Of a stretch of DNA of 64,000 nucleotides, positions 44,018 through 52,219 are shown piece by piece (position 1 is the stretch's first letter; each line of letters opens with the position of its first letter). Position numbers and translations under genes: made by a program. The stretch is taken from the NCBI RefSeq assembly GCF_900105515.1, contig NZ_FNSY01000001.1:5196001-5260000 (forward strand), read 5' to 3'. Source of the stretch: Streptomyces sp. 2131.1. Its GTDB lineage: Bacteria; Actinomycetota; Actinomycetes; Streptomycetales; Streptomycetaceae. Under the pieces are notes generated by a model. That model was not told where the DNA came from. It made no database searches and saw only the letters and a program-made list of their open reading frames with translations.

Positions 44018-44110
44018 TCTCCGCACACTCCTCTTCTCTTTCACTCCGTGCTGCCGTGTCCGCATCTGTGTCGGCGCGCGGAATTCGCCTGCCTCTCACG
44101 GGAGTTCGCC

Positions 44111-45490
44111 ATGTCTGTCTTCACCGCTGCCGCCGACCGGTCCCTTTGTGCCCCTCTGCCGGTTCTGGGGGAGGATGTCCTCGTCCCGCTGGTCACCGGT
44201 GGCGAGGTCGGCTACGCGGCGCTGGACTACGCGGCGAGCGCCCCGGCCCTGAAGCGGGTGTGGGACGACGTGGCCGCGTACGCCCCGTACTACGGCAGCG
44301 TGCACCGCGGCGCCGGGTACCTCTCGCAGCTGTCCACGGACCTGTTCGAGTCCAGCCGGGCCACGGTGGCGGAGTTCCTGGGGTGCCGCCCCGAGGACCA
44401 GGTGGTCTTCACCCGGTCCACCACCGACTCGCTGAACCTGCTGGCCGCCGCACTGCCCGCCGACTGCCAGGTCTTCGTCTTCGAGACCGAGCACCACGCC
44501 TCGCTGCTGCCCTGGCGCGACGCCCGGGTGACCTACCTGAACGCCCCGCGCACCCCCGCCCAGGCCGTCGCCACGCTGGAGGCGGCCCTCGCCGGGCGTG
44601 AGCCCCACGGCCCCGCCCTGGTCTGCGTCACCGGCGCCTCCAACGTGACCGGCGAGCTGTGGCCGGTCCGGGAGCTGGCCGCCGCCGCGCACGCCCACGG
44701 CGCCCGGATCGTCCTGGACGCCGCCCAGCTCGCCCCGCACCACCCCGTCGACATCACCGAGCTGGACGTGGACTGGGTCGCCTTCTCCGGGCACAAGCTG
44801 TACGCCCCGTTCGGCTCGGGCGTCCTGGCCGGCCGGGCCGACTGGCTGCGCGAGGCCGAGCCCTACCTGGCCGGCGGCGGCGCGTCGCGCAAGGTGGCCC
44901 GGCGCACGGACGGCGGCGTGGACGTCGAGTGGCACACCACCGCCGCCCGCCACGAGGCCGGTTCGCCCAACGTGATCGGCGTCTACTCCATCGCCTCCGC
45001 CTGCAAGGCGCTCACCGAGGCCGGCTTCGACCGGCTGGTCGCCCGCGAGCAGCACCTCGTCGCCGAGGTCCTGTCCGGGCTGGCCGAGGTCCCCGAGGTG
45101 AAGGTGCTGTCGCTGTTCGGCGACGACGCCCCGAGGGTCGGCGTCATCTCCTTCGTGGTGGAGGGCTGGAACAGCTCCCACTTCGCCGCCGCCCTGTCCG
45201 CCGAGTACGGGATCGGGGTCCGCGACGGCCTCTTCTGCGCCCACCCGCTCGTGCGCACCCTGCTCGGCAGCGACCCGGGCGAGGCCGGCGAGTGCGGTGC
45301 GCCGGAGGCGGAGCCGGGGGAGCGGTCGCTGAACGCGATCCGCGTCAGCTTCGGCGCCGGGACGCCGGACGAGCATGTCGAGCGCTTCCTGCGTGCGGTC
45401 CGCGAGCTGGTGAGCGACGGGGCGCGCTGGAAGTACCGCACCGAGGACGGCCGTTGCGTGCCGGACCGGGGCGCCGCCGCCCAGGCCTGA
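44111..45490 (+). CDS. Class V aminotransferase, cysteine desulfurase/SufS-like, SAM-IV controlled
   Basis: 459-residue PLP enzyme. K229 in WVAFSGHKLYAPFGSGVLAG should bind PLP. VVFTRSTTDSLNLLAAALP, FETEHHASLLPWR and VLDAAQLAPHHPVDI line the cofactor. A cysteine (C376 in VRDGLFCAHPLV) sits where desulfurases and selenocysteine lyases keep their catalytic residue. It differs from true SufS in WHTTAARHEAGSPNVIGVYSIASA. The ATG at 44111 follows GGGAG. The SAM-IV riboswitch upstream places it in sulfur-amino-acid metabolism, probably sulfur release or transfer from cysteine; the exact reaction is not known. Confidence 0.88.
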   Translation: MSVFTAAADRSLCAPLPVLGEDVLVPLVTGGEVGYAALDYAASAPALKRVWDDVAAYAPYYGSVHRGAGYLSQLSTDLFESSRATVAEFLGCRPEDQVVFTRSTTDSLNLLAAALPADCQVFVFETEHHASLLPWRDARVTYLNAPRTPAQAVATLEAALAGREPHGPALVCVTGASNVTGELWPVRELAAAAHAHGARIVLDAAQLAPHHPVDITELDVDWVAFSGHKLYAPFGSGVLAGRADWLREAEPYLAGGGASRKVARRTDGGVDVEWHTTAARHEAGSPNVIGVYSIASACKALTEAGFDRLVAREQHLVAEVLSGLAEVPEVKVLSLFGDDAPRVGVISFVVEGWNSSHFAAALSAEYGIGVRDGLFCAHPLVRTLLGSDPGEAGECGAPEAEPGERSLNAIRVSFGAGTPDEHVERFLRAVRELVSDGARWKYRTEDGRCVPDRGAAAQA

Positions 45491-45550
45491 GAACGGCCGG
45501 GGCGGGCCGGCCGGGTACGGGGTCCGTACCCGGCTTCCGGGCGTACGCCG

Positions 45551-45832
45551 TTACGCGTCCAGGCCGATGGAGAACGCGGCCTCCAGGTCGTGCTGCGAGT
45601 ACGTACGGAAGGCGACATGGGTGTCGGTTCCCTCGACACCGGGGATCTTGCTGATCCGGCCGGGGATGACCTCGGCGAGATCGTCGTGCCTGGACACCCG
45701 GACCATGGCGATCAGGTCGTAGGTACCGGTGACCGAGAAGACCTCGCTGACGCTGTCCAGCGCGGCGATGGCCTCGGCGATCTCGGGAATCCGGTCCACG
45801 CTGGTCTTGATGAGCACGATCGCGGTGATCAC
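45551..45832 (-). CDS. Stand-alone Lrp/AsnC ligand-binding (RAM) domain protein
   Basis: 93 residues containing only the effector-binding domain of Lrp/AsnC regulators: AIVLIKTSVDRIPEIAEAIAALDSVSEVFSVTGTYDLIAMVRV, then EVIPGRISKIPGVEGTDTHVAFRTYSQ. There is no helix-turn-helix. Such proteins form oligomers that bind amino acids and may modulate full-length Lrp proteins. The GTG start overlaps the stop of the rhomboid gene by 4 bp, with GGGAG upstream, so the two are translationally coupled. Confidence 0.9.
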   Translation of the reverse strand: MITAIVLIKTSVDRIPEIAEAIAALDSVSEVFSVTGTYDLIAMVRVSRHDDLAEVIPGRISKIPGVEGTDTHVAFRTYSQHDLEAAFSIGLDA

Positions 45833-46584
45833 GGCTGTGTTTCTCCCTCGGTGGCCGTGGCTGGAGACTTCACTCTAGCGTCACGCCTGTAGCGGCCCCA
45901 GGCGTAGAGGAAGCCGGTGGCGAAGCCCACCACGTGCGCCAGATAGGCCACCCCCGGGCCGCTCCCGGCGCCCCGGGCGGCCAGCCACTGGAGCACGAAC
46001 CAGAAGATCAGCACCACCCAGGCGGGGAAGCGCAGCGGCAGGAACAGCAGGAACGGGAAGAGGCTGGTGACCCGGGCCCGGGGGAAGAGGTAGAGGAACG
46101 CCCCCAGCACCCCCGAGATCGCCCCCGACGCGCCGACCAGCGTCTGGTCGGACGCGGCGTGCGCGGCCGCGTATCCGAGCAGCGCGAGATAGCCGCAGCC
46201 GAGGTAGAAGAGGGCGAACTCCGTGTGCCCCATGCGCTCCTCGGCCATCGCGCCGAAGACGTACAGGAACAGTATGTTGCCCAGCAGATGCAGCCAGCTG
46301 CCGTGGACGAAGAGCGCGGTGAGCGGGGTGAGCAGGGCGTGCGCCGAGCCGTCCCACAGTTCGCTCGGGATGACGCCCCACCGCTCGAAGTAGCCGGCCT
46401 GGGCGGCGAGCAGGGCGTCCGCCCCGCCGCGCACCGGGACGAAGCCGGAGAGCGGGCTGATTACAAAGACCGCGCAGCACAGCGCGATGAGGGCGTATGT
46501 CACCGGCGGCCCGCCCGAAGTGGCCGCGCGCAGGATCCTGCCGGCCGCAGCCCGCCGATCGATCATGAACAGAGCATGACGCAA
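45829..46584 (-). CDS. Rhomboid-family intramembrane serine protease
   Basis: 251 residues with about six membrane helices. The serine motif is TLVGASGAISGVLGAFL (S153), and the partner histidine is H217 in AYLAHVVGFATGFLY. The HGSWLHLLGNILFLYVFG stretch (94-111) and the AEERMG loop are typical of rhomboids. It should cut membrane proteins within the bilayer; the substrate is unknown. The start is uncertain: ATG at 46584 or the ATG at 46566 (MIDRRAAAGR), neither with a good ribosome site. It is the first gene of a pair with the AsnC-domain gene. Confidence 0.92.
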   Translation of the reverse strand: MRHALFMIDRRAAAGRILRAATSGGPPVTYALIALCCAVFVISPLSGFVPVRGGADALLAAQAGYFERWGVIPSELWDGSAHALLTPLTALFVHGSWLHLLGNILFLYVFGAMAEERMGHTEFALFYLGCGYLALLGYAAAHAASDQTLVGASGAISGVLGAFLYLFPRARVTSLFPFLLFLPLRFPAWVVLIFWFVLQWLAARGAGSGPGVAYLAHVVGFATGFLYAWGRYRRDARVKSPATATEGETQP

Positions 46585-46726
46585 ACGGAGCGAACGGGAC
46601 AGAGCGCCTCGCCGTGCCGGGGTGACGCGCCGAGGCCGTAGGGTGACGGGTGGACATCCGCAGTTCGACGGCGCACCGCGAGATCCTTGTCCGGCAGCTC
46701 ACGGCTCGACGAAAGAGGACGCACCG

Positions 46727-46969
46727 ATGACGACGGTTCCCCAGCCGACCGACACGACCCGCTGGCGCTGCACGCTCTGCGGAAACCTCACGCGCTTCGA
46801 CGTGACGCGCTCCTCCAAGGTCGTCGAGTACGTCCACCTCGACCTGGCCGGTGAGTCGAGCGTCGAGGAACGCGAGGTGGTCAGTGAGACCATCGAGTCG
46901 GTCCGTTGTCGTTGGTGCAACGCGGTGGACCAGATCGAACTTGTCGACAGGCCGGGTGCCGACTCCTGA
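46727..46969 (+). CDS. Small zinc-ribbon protein
   Basis: 80 residues with two CxxC pairs, C15/C18 in WRCTLCGN and C61/C64 in VRCRWCNA, that should bind one zinc ion. Between them lies VEYVHLDLAGESSVEEREVVSETIES, a likely beta hairpin and acidic linker. It is soluble and cytoplasmic. The ATG at 46727 follows AGAGGA; the longer frame from 46622 is not needed. A NYN-domain gene follows 34 bp later on the same strand, so the two may act together, perhaps on RNA. Function not known. Confidence 0.85.
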   Translation: MTTVPQPTDTTRWRCTLCGNLTRFDVTRSSKVVEYVHLDLAGESSVEEREVVSETIESVRCRWCNAVDQIELVDRPGADS

Positions 46970-47003
46970 CGGGGCCGTGCGGAGACAACACATGAGGTGA
47001 CGG

Positions 47004-48368
47004 ATGGTGGAGCAGCCCGAGGGCGGCGCCGCGTCGGCCGACGGGGCCGACGACGCCGTGGAGGCGCTCGACCGCCCGCTGCCCGAAGGGGTACGGCGCC
47101 GGGTCGTCGCACTGGTCTCCGACGCGTTCGGCGGTCTCACGGTCAGCGAACTGCCCGCCCAGCTGCGGCAGTACGCCCGCTTCACCGCGTCCCGGCGGGC
47201 CAAGTTCGCAGGGAACGCCATGGCGGCCGCCCTCGCCAACGACGCGCAGTTCCGCCGCCGCATCGGCGACCGGCTCCGGGAGGCCCAGCCGGAGCTGGCG
47301 GCCGCCCTGGAGTCCGGTGCGCCGCCCGCCGCCGCCGATCCGGTGGACGTGGCGGCGGCGGCGTACGTGCTGCGGCCGGACGGCTGGGTGAAGCTGGTCG
47401 CCGCCGCCGGCGAGGAGGTCCAGCGGGCCGACGCCGAGCGGGTCGGCGAGGAGAGCCGGCGCGAGCTGGAACGGCTGCGCGAGGAACTCGCCCTGGCCCG
47501 CGCCCACACGAAGAGCGAGACCGAACGGCTCCGCGCCGAACTGGACGCCGCCCGCAAGGAGGCCGACTCCCTCCAGCGCAAGCTGCGCAGCGCGCTCAGC
47601 GAGGTCAAGCGCGGTGAGGCGGCGCTGCGCAGGGGCAGGGCCGAGACCGAGGCCGTACGCGCCGAGGCGGCCGCCCAGGTGTCCGCGGCGGAGAGCGAGA
47701 CCCGGCGGCTGCGGGCGCGGCTCGGGGAGGCCGAGGCGTCCGTCGAGGCGAGCCGCAGGGCCTCCCGGGAGGGGCGCTCGGTCGAGGACATGCGGTTGCG
47801 GCTGCTGCTGGACACGGTGCTGGAGGCGGCCGGGGGACTGCGGCGCGAACTGGCGCTGCCGCCCTCGTCCATGCGGCCGGCGGACGGGGTGGACGCGGTG
47901 GAGCCCGGCAGGATGTCGCCCAAGGACATCGCGGCCAGGGCCCTTTCGGAGACCGATCCGGCGCTCCTCGACCAACTCCTGGCGCTGCCGCAGGCCCATC
48001 TGATCGTGGACGGCTACAACGTCACCAAGACCGGTTATCCGCAGATGCCGTTGGAGAAGCAGCGGCTGCGGCTCCTCGGCGGTCTCTCGTCGCTGGCGGC
48101 CCGCACGGGCGCCGAGATGACCTGTGTGTTCGACGGGGCGGAGCTGGCCGCGCCGGTGCTGCTCGCGCCGCCGCGCGGGGTACGGGTGCTCTTCAGCAAA
48201 CCGGGGGTCACCGCCGACGAGCTGATCCGTCAACTGGCGCGCGCGGAACCGCCGGGGCGGCCCGTGGTGGTGGTCTCCACCGACCGCGAGGTGGCCGACG
48301 GAGTGGCGAAGGCGGGGGCCAGGCCCGTTGCGTCCGCCTTGCTCCTGAAGCGGCTTTCGCGGGTTTAG
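47004..48368 (+). CDS. NYN-domain (YacP-like) putative RNA-binding nuclease with coiled coil
   Basis: 454 residues. An N-terminal helical region (about 20-120) precedes a charged coiled coil (about 140-260, Arg/Glu/Ala heptads). The C-terminal NYN/PIN-like domain (about 332-454) contains HLIVDGYNVTKTGYP, TCVFDGAE, and VVVVSTDREVADGVAKAGARPV, whose aspartates (about D336, D377 and D427) would bind the catalytic metal. Bacterial relatives act on rRNA or tRNA. The ATG follows GAGGTGA with a 3-nt gap. It is co-directional with the zinc-ribbon gene and probably in its operon. Confidence 0.87.
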   Translation: MVEQPEGGAASADGADDAVEALDRPLPEGVRRRVVALVSDAFGGLTVSELPAQLRQYARFTASRRAKFAGNAMAAALANDAQFRRRIGDRLREAQPELAAALESGAPPAAADPVDVAAAAYVLRPDGWVKLVAAAGEEVQRADAERVGEESRRELERLREELALARAHTKSETERLRAELDAARKEADSLQRKLRSALSEVKRGEAALRRGRAETEAVRAEAAAQVSAAESETRRLRARLGEAEASVEASRRASREGRSVEDMRLRLLLDTVLEAAGGLRRELALPPSSMRPADGVDAVEPGRMSPKDIAARALSETDPALLDQLLALPQAHLIVDGYNVTKTGYPQMPLEKQRLRLLGGLSSLAARTGAEMTCVFDGAELAAPVLLAPPRGVRVLFSKPGVTADELIRQLARAEPPGRPVVVVSTDREVADGVAKAGARPVASALLLKRLSRV

Positions 48369-48567
48369 CGTCTCTTGTGGCGACTTCGTCCGAGATCATG
48401 GAACGGACCGTCAAGCCGCCGCTACACGCCGTGGGGTGAGGGTAAAGAAGTGCCGTGTGTGACGAGATTTTTCGTGTGAGGATTTGAACTGATCACAAGA
48501 TGGTCACTAGGGTCGGGCCTCGAACCTTCGCGCGGTCGATCACCCATCCGGGGTGGCGGCGAAGGAA

Positions 48568-48630
48568 CCGCCGAGTCCGTCACGTGTACGGAGCCGGGGA
48601 TTTGTCTCCCCCCACAGATCCGGTAGGCGG
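48568..48630 (+). ncRNA. Shortened ydaO-like (c-di-AMP) riboswitch candidate
   Basis: The leader of the first P60 gene has CCGCC-GAGTCCGTCAC and GGAGCCGGGGA on the 5' side and CCGGTA-GGCGG on the 3' side. CCGCC (48568-48572) pairs with GGCGG (48626-48630), as in the closing helix of ydaO RNAs upstream of Streptomyces cell-wall hydrolase genes. The central GGGGTGAAT and GAACCCGTCAGC parts of the class are not visible, so at 63 nt it is either a divergent or a decayed form. Confidence 0.4.
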
Positions 48631-48655
48631 CTCGAGGAAGAAGGAGCTCGCCTTC

Positions 48656-49681
48656 GTGGCGTCCCACCGTCGTCCCAAGCAGCCGAGCCGCACTCGTGTG
48701 ACCGTGCTCACCGCGACCGCAGCAGCGGCCGTCGCCCTGTCCTCCCAGGCCGCCCACGCCGACCCCAAGCCGACCAAGAACGAGGTCAAGGCGAAGGTCG
48801 ACAAGCTCTACCACGAGGCGGGAGCGGCCACCGAGCAGTACAACGGGGCCAAGGAGAAGCAGGAGAAGCTCGAGAAGCAGATCGGCGCGATCCAGGACAA
48901 GGTGGCCCGTGGTCAGGAGGAGCTCAACCAGCTCCGCTCCGGCCTCGGTTCCCTCGCCGCCGCGCAGTACCGCTCCGGAGGCATCGACCCCTCCGTGCAG
49001 CTGTTCCTCTCCTCCGACCCGGACAGCTTCCTCGACCAGGCATCTGCCCTCGATCAGCTGACGGCCAAGCAGGCCGAGGCGCTGTCGAAGGTCCAGGAGA
49101 AGCAGCGGGCCCTCGCGCAGCAGCGCAAGGAGGCCCAGGACAAGCTCGGCGACCTCGCCTCCGTCCGCAAGACGCTCGGTGAGAAGAAGAAGAAGCAGCA
49201 GGCCAAGCTCGCCGAGGCGCGGCAGCTGCTCAACACCCTCACCGCCGCCGAGCAGGCGAAGATCCGCCAGGACGAGGCCCGCGCCAGCCGCGCCGCGGGC
49301 ACCCGGGTCGACCTCGGCAACGAGGCCCCCGCCTCCGGCCTCGGCGCCGCCGCTCTCAACGCCGCCGCCACCCGCCTGGGCAAGCCGTACGTCCCCTCGG
49401 CCACCGGCCCCAACTCCTTCGACTGCTCGGGCCTGACGATGTGGGCCTACGCACAGGCCGGCGCCAACATCACCCGCACCACGTACACCCAGGTCAACCA
49501 GGGCACCCGGATCGGGGTCGGCCAGCTCGCCCCCGGTGACCTGGTCTTCTTCAACGGCAACGAGCACGTGGGCCTCTACGCGGGCAACGGCCAGGTCCTG
49601 CACGCCCCGTACCCCGGCGCGTACGTCCGCTACGAGTCGATGAGCACCATCGGCAGCATCTACGCCGCCGTGCGCATCTGA
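48656..49681 (+). CDS. Secreted NlpC/P60 peptidoglycan endopeptidase (first of a tandem pair)
   Basis: 341 residues from the GTG at 48656 (VASHRRPKQPSRTRVTVL), which has AAGGAG 9 nt upstream. The signal peptide ends after SSQAAHA (about 35). A long coiled-coil domain (about 38-215) keeps or inhibits the enzyme at the wall. The C-terminal P60 domain (about 228-341) has catalytic C257 in NSFDCSGLTMWAYAQAG, H304 in GNEHVGLYAG and H316 in VLHAPYPG. It cuts D-gamma-Glu-mDAP-type links in stem peptides, as mycobacterial RipA-like enzymes do. The leader may contain a ydaO-type riboswitch. Confidence 0.93.
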   Translation: MASHRRPKQPSRTRVTVLTATAAAAVALSSQAAHADPKPTKNEVKAKVDKLYHEAGAATEQYNGAKEKQEKLEKQIGAIQDKVARGQEELNQLRSGLGSLAAAQYRSGGIDPSVQLFLSSDPDSFLDQASALDQLTAKQAEALSKVQEKQRALAQQRKEAQDKLGDLASVRKTLGEKKKKQQAKLAEARQLLNTLTAAEQAKIRQDEARASRAAGTRVDLGNEAPASGLGAAALNAAATRLGKPYVPSATGPNSFDCSGLTMWAYAQAGANITRTTYTQVNQGTRIGVGQLAPGDLVFFNGNEHVGLYAGNGQVLHAPYPGAYVRYESMSTIGSIYAAVRI

Positions 49682-49724
49682 ACCGCGCCCGAACGGGCGA
49701 ATTCCCGCGCCCCGTACTGACGGC

Positions 49725-49759
49725 CGCCCCGCCGGAGACCACAGGTCACCGGCGGGGCG
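49725..49759 (+). terminator. Terminator between the two P60 genes
   Basis: Perfect 11-bp arms CGCCCCGCCGG and CCGGCGGGGCG with a 13-nt loop, about 45 bp after the first P60 stop. The two hydrolase genes are thus separate transcription units. Confidence 0.8.
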
Positions 49760-49917
49760 TCACTGTGTGTGGCCCCCTGCGGTCCGGCGCGTCTTTGTTC
49801 CCTCCGTGATCACGCGGTTACTGTCTGCCTGCTGTGCGGCTCACGTACGTCGGTCCGCCCGTCCGGGCGGCAGGGGCCGCGCACGTCTGCGTACAGCGGA
49901 AGGGAGTGCGGCGTCCT

Positions 49918-50949
49918 GTGGGATCCCATCGCCGTTCCACACAGCCCGGAGCCGGTCGCGGTGCCCGGGCCACCGTCCTGACGGCGGCCGCGGCGACCGC
50001 GGCCGCGACGCTCGGCGCGGCCACCGCGAACGCCGAGCCGCACGACACCCCGAAGTCCGCCGGGGCCACCGTGGACCGCCTCTACGCCGAGGCGGAGCGC
50101 GCCACCGAGCAGTACAACAAGGCCGGTGAGGACGTGACCCGGCTGCGCGGCGAGGTGAGCCGGGCCCAGGACCGGGCCGCCCGGGGCCAGGAGCGCATCA
50201 ACCGCATGCGCGAGGAGCTGGGGTCGGCGGCCCGGGCCGAGTACCGCGCCGGCGGCATCGACCCCTCGCTCGCCCTGCTGCTCACCTCCGACCCGGACAG
50301 CTACCTCGACCGGGCCGCCGCCGTCGGCATGGCCGACACCCACCGGGCCACCGCCCTCGCCCAGCTGCGCGGGGCCCAGCGGGCGCTCGCCCAGACCCGG
50401 GCCGAGGCCGCCCGCTCGCTGGCCGGCCTGGAGCACGGCCGGGAGGCCGTCGGCCGCCACAAGCGGACCGTGGAGAGCAAGCTCGCCCGGGCCAGGCAGC
50501 TGCTGAAGGCGATGCCCGGCGCCGAGCGGGCCGCGTACGCCCGTGCCTCGCGCGACGGCCGCGACCCCGGTGCGGGGCCTCTGGGCGACCTCCCGGCGGG
50601 CTCGTCCCGCGCGGTGGCCGCCGTCCTCGCCGCGCAGCGGGCGCTCGGCCTGCCGTACGTCTGGGGCGCGAACGGGCCCTCCGGGTTCGACTGCTCCGGG
50701 CTCATGCAGTGGGCCTGGGCCCAGGCAGGGGTGAGTCTGCCGCGCACCTCGCAGGCGCAGCGGTACGCGGGCCGCATGGTGCCGCTCTCCGAGGCCCGCC
50801 CCGGGGACCTCGTCGCCTACCGCGCGGACGCCAGTCACATCGCCATGTACGTGGGCAACGGCCAGGTCATCCACGCTCCGTACCCGGGCGCCCCGGTCCG
50901 CTACGACCCCGTGGGCATGATGCCCATCTCGTCGGTCACCCGCGTCTGA
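49918..50949 (+). CDS. Secreted NlpC/P60 peptidoglycan endopeptidase (second of a tandem pair)
   Basis: 343 residues with the same layout as its neighbour: basic VGSHRRSTQPGAGRG start, signal peptide ending near ATANAE (about 40), coiled coil (about 48-200) and P60 domain (about 232-343). Catalytic residues are C259 in SGFDCSGLMQWAWAQAG, H307 in DASHIAMYVG and H319 in VIHAPYPG. The motif GGIDPS-LLTSDPDSYLDRA in the coiled region is nearly shared with the first gene, so they are paralogues from a local duplication. The GTG start is chosen by analogy with VASHRR in the first; its ribosome site (GGGAG) is 12 nt away. No ydaO-like leader is seen here. Confidence 0.92.
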   Translation: MGSHRRSTQPGAGRGARATVLTAAAATAAATLGAATANAEPHDTPKSAGATVDRLYAEAERATEQYNKAGEDVTRLRGEVSRAQDRAARGQERINRMREELGSAARAEYRAGGIDPSLALLLTSDPDSYLDRAAAVGMADTHRATALAQLRGAQRALAQTRAEAARSLAGLEHGREAVGRHKRTVESKLARARQLLKAMPGAERAAYARASRDGRDPGAGPLGDLPAGSSRAVAAVLAAQRALGLPYVWGANGPSGFDCSGLMQWAWAQAGVSLPRTSQAQRYAGRMVPLSEARPGDLVAYRADASHIAMYVGNGQVIHAPYPGAPVRYDPVGMMPISSVTRV

Positions 50950-50977
50950 CCCGGCGAACAGCCCGTACGCTCGTCAT

Positions 50978-52219
50978 GTGGTCGAACGGGTGCGCATACG
51001 CGGCGGGCGGCGGCGGGCGGCGGGTGCCGTGCTCGCCGCGCTGCTGTGCGCCGCCGGCTGCTCGGCCCCGGCCGACGAGGCGCCCGACACCACCGCCCGC
51101 GACATCCGCGCCGTCCTGGACCGCCGCGCCGCCGCCGTGCTGCACCACGACGCGGCGGCCTACGCCGCCGTCGTCGACCCGGACGCCAAGGGACTGCGCG
51201 GCGCGCAGCGCCGGGAGATCGGCCGGCTCGCGGACGTGCCGCTCGGCTCCTGGTCGTACCGGCTGACCGACGTCTCGGCGCGCGGGAGCGATCGTGCGAC
51301 CGCCGACGTCCGGCTCGGTTACCGGATCCGGGGCTACGACAGCGCCCCCGTCTCCGTCGACCGGGTCGTCGACCTGACCCGCGACCCGGCGGACGGCCGC
51401 TGGTACATCACCGCGGACCGGGCGGCTGACGGCAGCTCCCGCCAGCTGTGGGAGCAGGGCGACGTCGAGGTGGTGCGCGGCGAGCACAGCCTGGTCCTGG
51501 GCGTCGGCCGCTCGCGCGACGAGCTGGAGGCCGTCGCCGCCACGGCCGACGACGCGGTGCCCGCGGTCACCGCCGCCTGGCCCGAGCGGTGGGCCGGGCG
51601 CGTGGTCGTGCTGGTACCGGACAGCGTGAAGGAGATGGGCGAGCTGCTCGGGTCGCCCGCGTCGAACTACAAGGGCATAGCGGCCGTCACCACCGGCGAG
51701 ACCGGCGGCTCCGGGAAGGCGCCCGCGGACCGGGTGATCGTCAACCCGGAGGCGTACACCCTGCTCGGCGACTTCGGGCAGCACGTCGTCCTCACCCACG
51801 AGACCACCCACGTGGCCACCCGCAAGCGCACCTCGTCGGCGACCCCGACCTGGCTCTCCGAGGGGTTCGCCGACTGGGCGGCCTACCGGGACCGGGACCG
51901 CACCGCCGACGAGATAGCCCCCGAGCTTGCCGACGCGGTCCGGGCCGGTGACGGGCCCGCCGCGCTGCCCGAGGACGAGGACTTCGCGTTCGCCGGGGAG
52001 GCGGGGGGCCTGGCGAAGGCGTACGAGGGCGGCTGGCTGGCCTGCGAGCTGATCGCGGACCACTGGGGCGAGGACAAGCTGTTCGCCTTCTACCGGGCCG
52101 TCGGCGGCCACCAGGGGCGCGACGGGGCCGTCGAGGACGCCCTGCACGAGGTGCTCGGCACCACCCCGCAGGACTTCACGGCGCGCTGGCGGGTGTATCT
52201 GCGGAACCGGCTCGACTGA
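50978..52219 (+). CDS. Zinc metallopeptidase-like lipoprotein (HExxH, gluzincin type)
   Basis: 413 residues. A basic N-terminus and hydrophobic core end in the lipobox AAGC (C28). An alpha/beta domain (about 35-165, NTF2-like in pattern: RDIRAVLDRRAAAVLHHDAAAYAAVVDP) comes first. The peptidase domain follows with HETTH (H274, E275, H278) and the third-ligand motif TWLSEGFADWAAY (E295), spaced as in gluzincins. It should be tethered to the outer face of the membrane. The GTG at 50978 lacks a ribosome site. The 3' end overlaps the convergent GT87 gene by 44 bp. Substrate unknown. Confidence 0.85.
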   Translation: MVERVRIRGGRRRAAGAVLAALLCAAGCSAPADEAPDTTARDIRAVLDRRAAAVLHHDAAAYAAVVDPDAKGLRGAQRREIGRLADVPLGSWSYRLTDVSARGSDRATADVRLGYRIRGYDSAPVSVDRVVDLTRDPADGRWYITADRAADGSSRQLWEQGDVEVVRGEHSLVLGVGRSRDELEAVAATADDAVPAVTAAWPERWAGRVVVLVPDSVKEMGELLGSPASNYKGIAAVTTGETGGSGKAPADRVIVNPEAYTLLGDFGQHVVLTHETTHVATRKRTSSATPTWLSEGFADWAAYRDRDRTADEIAPELADAVRAGDGPAALPEDEDFAFAGEAGGLAKAYEGGWLACELIADHWGEDKLFAFYRAVGGHQGRDGAVEDALHEVLGTTPQDFTARWRVYLRNRLD

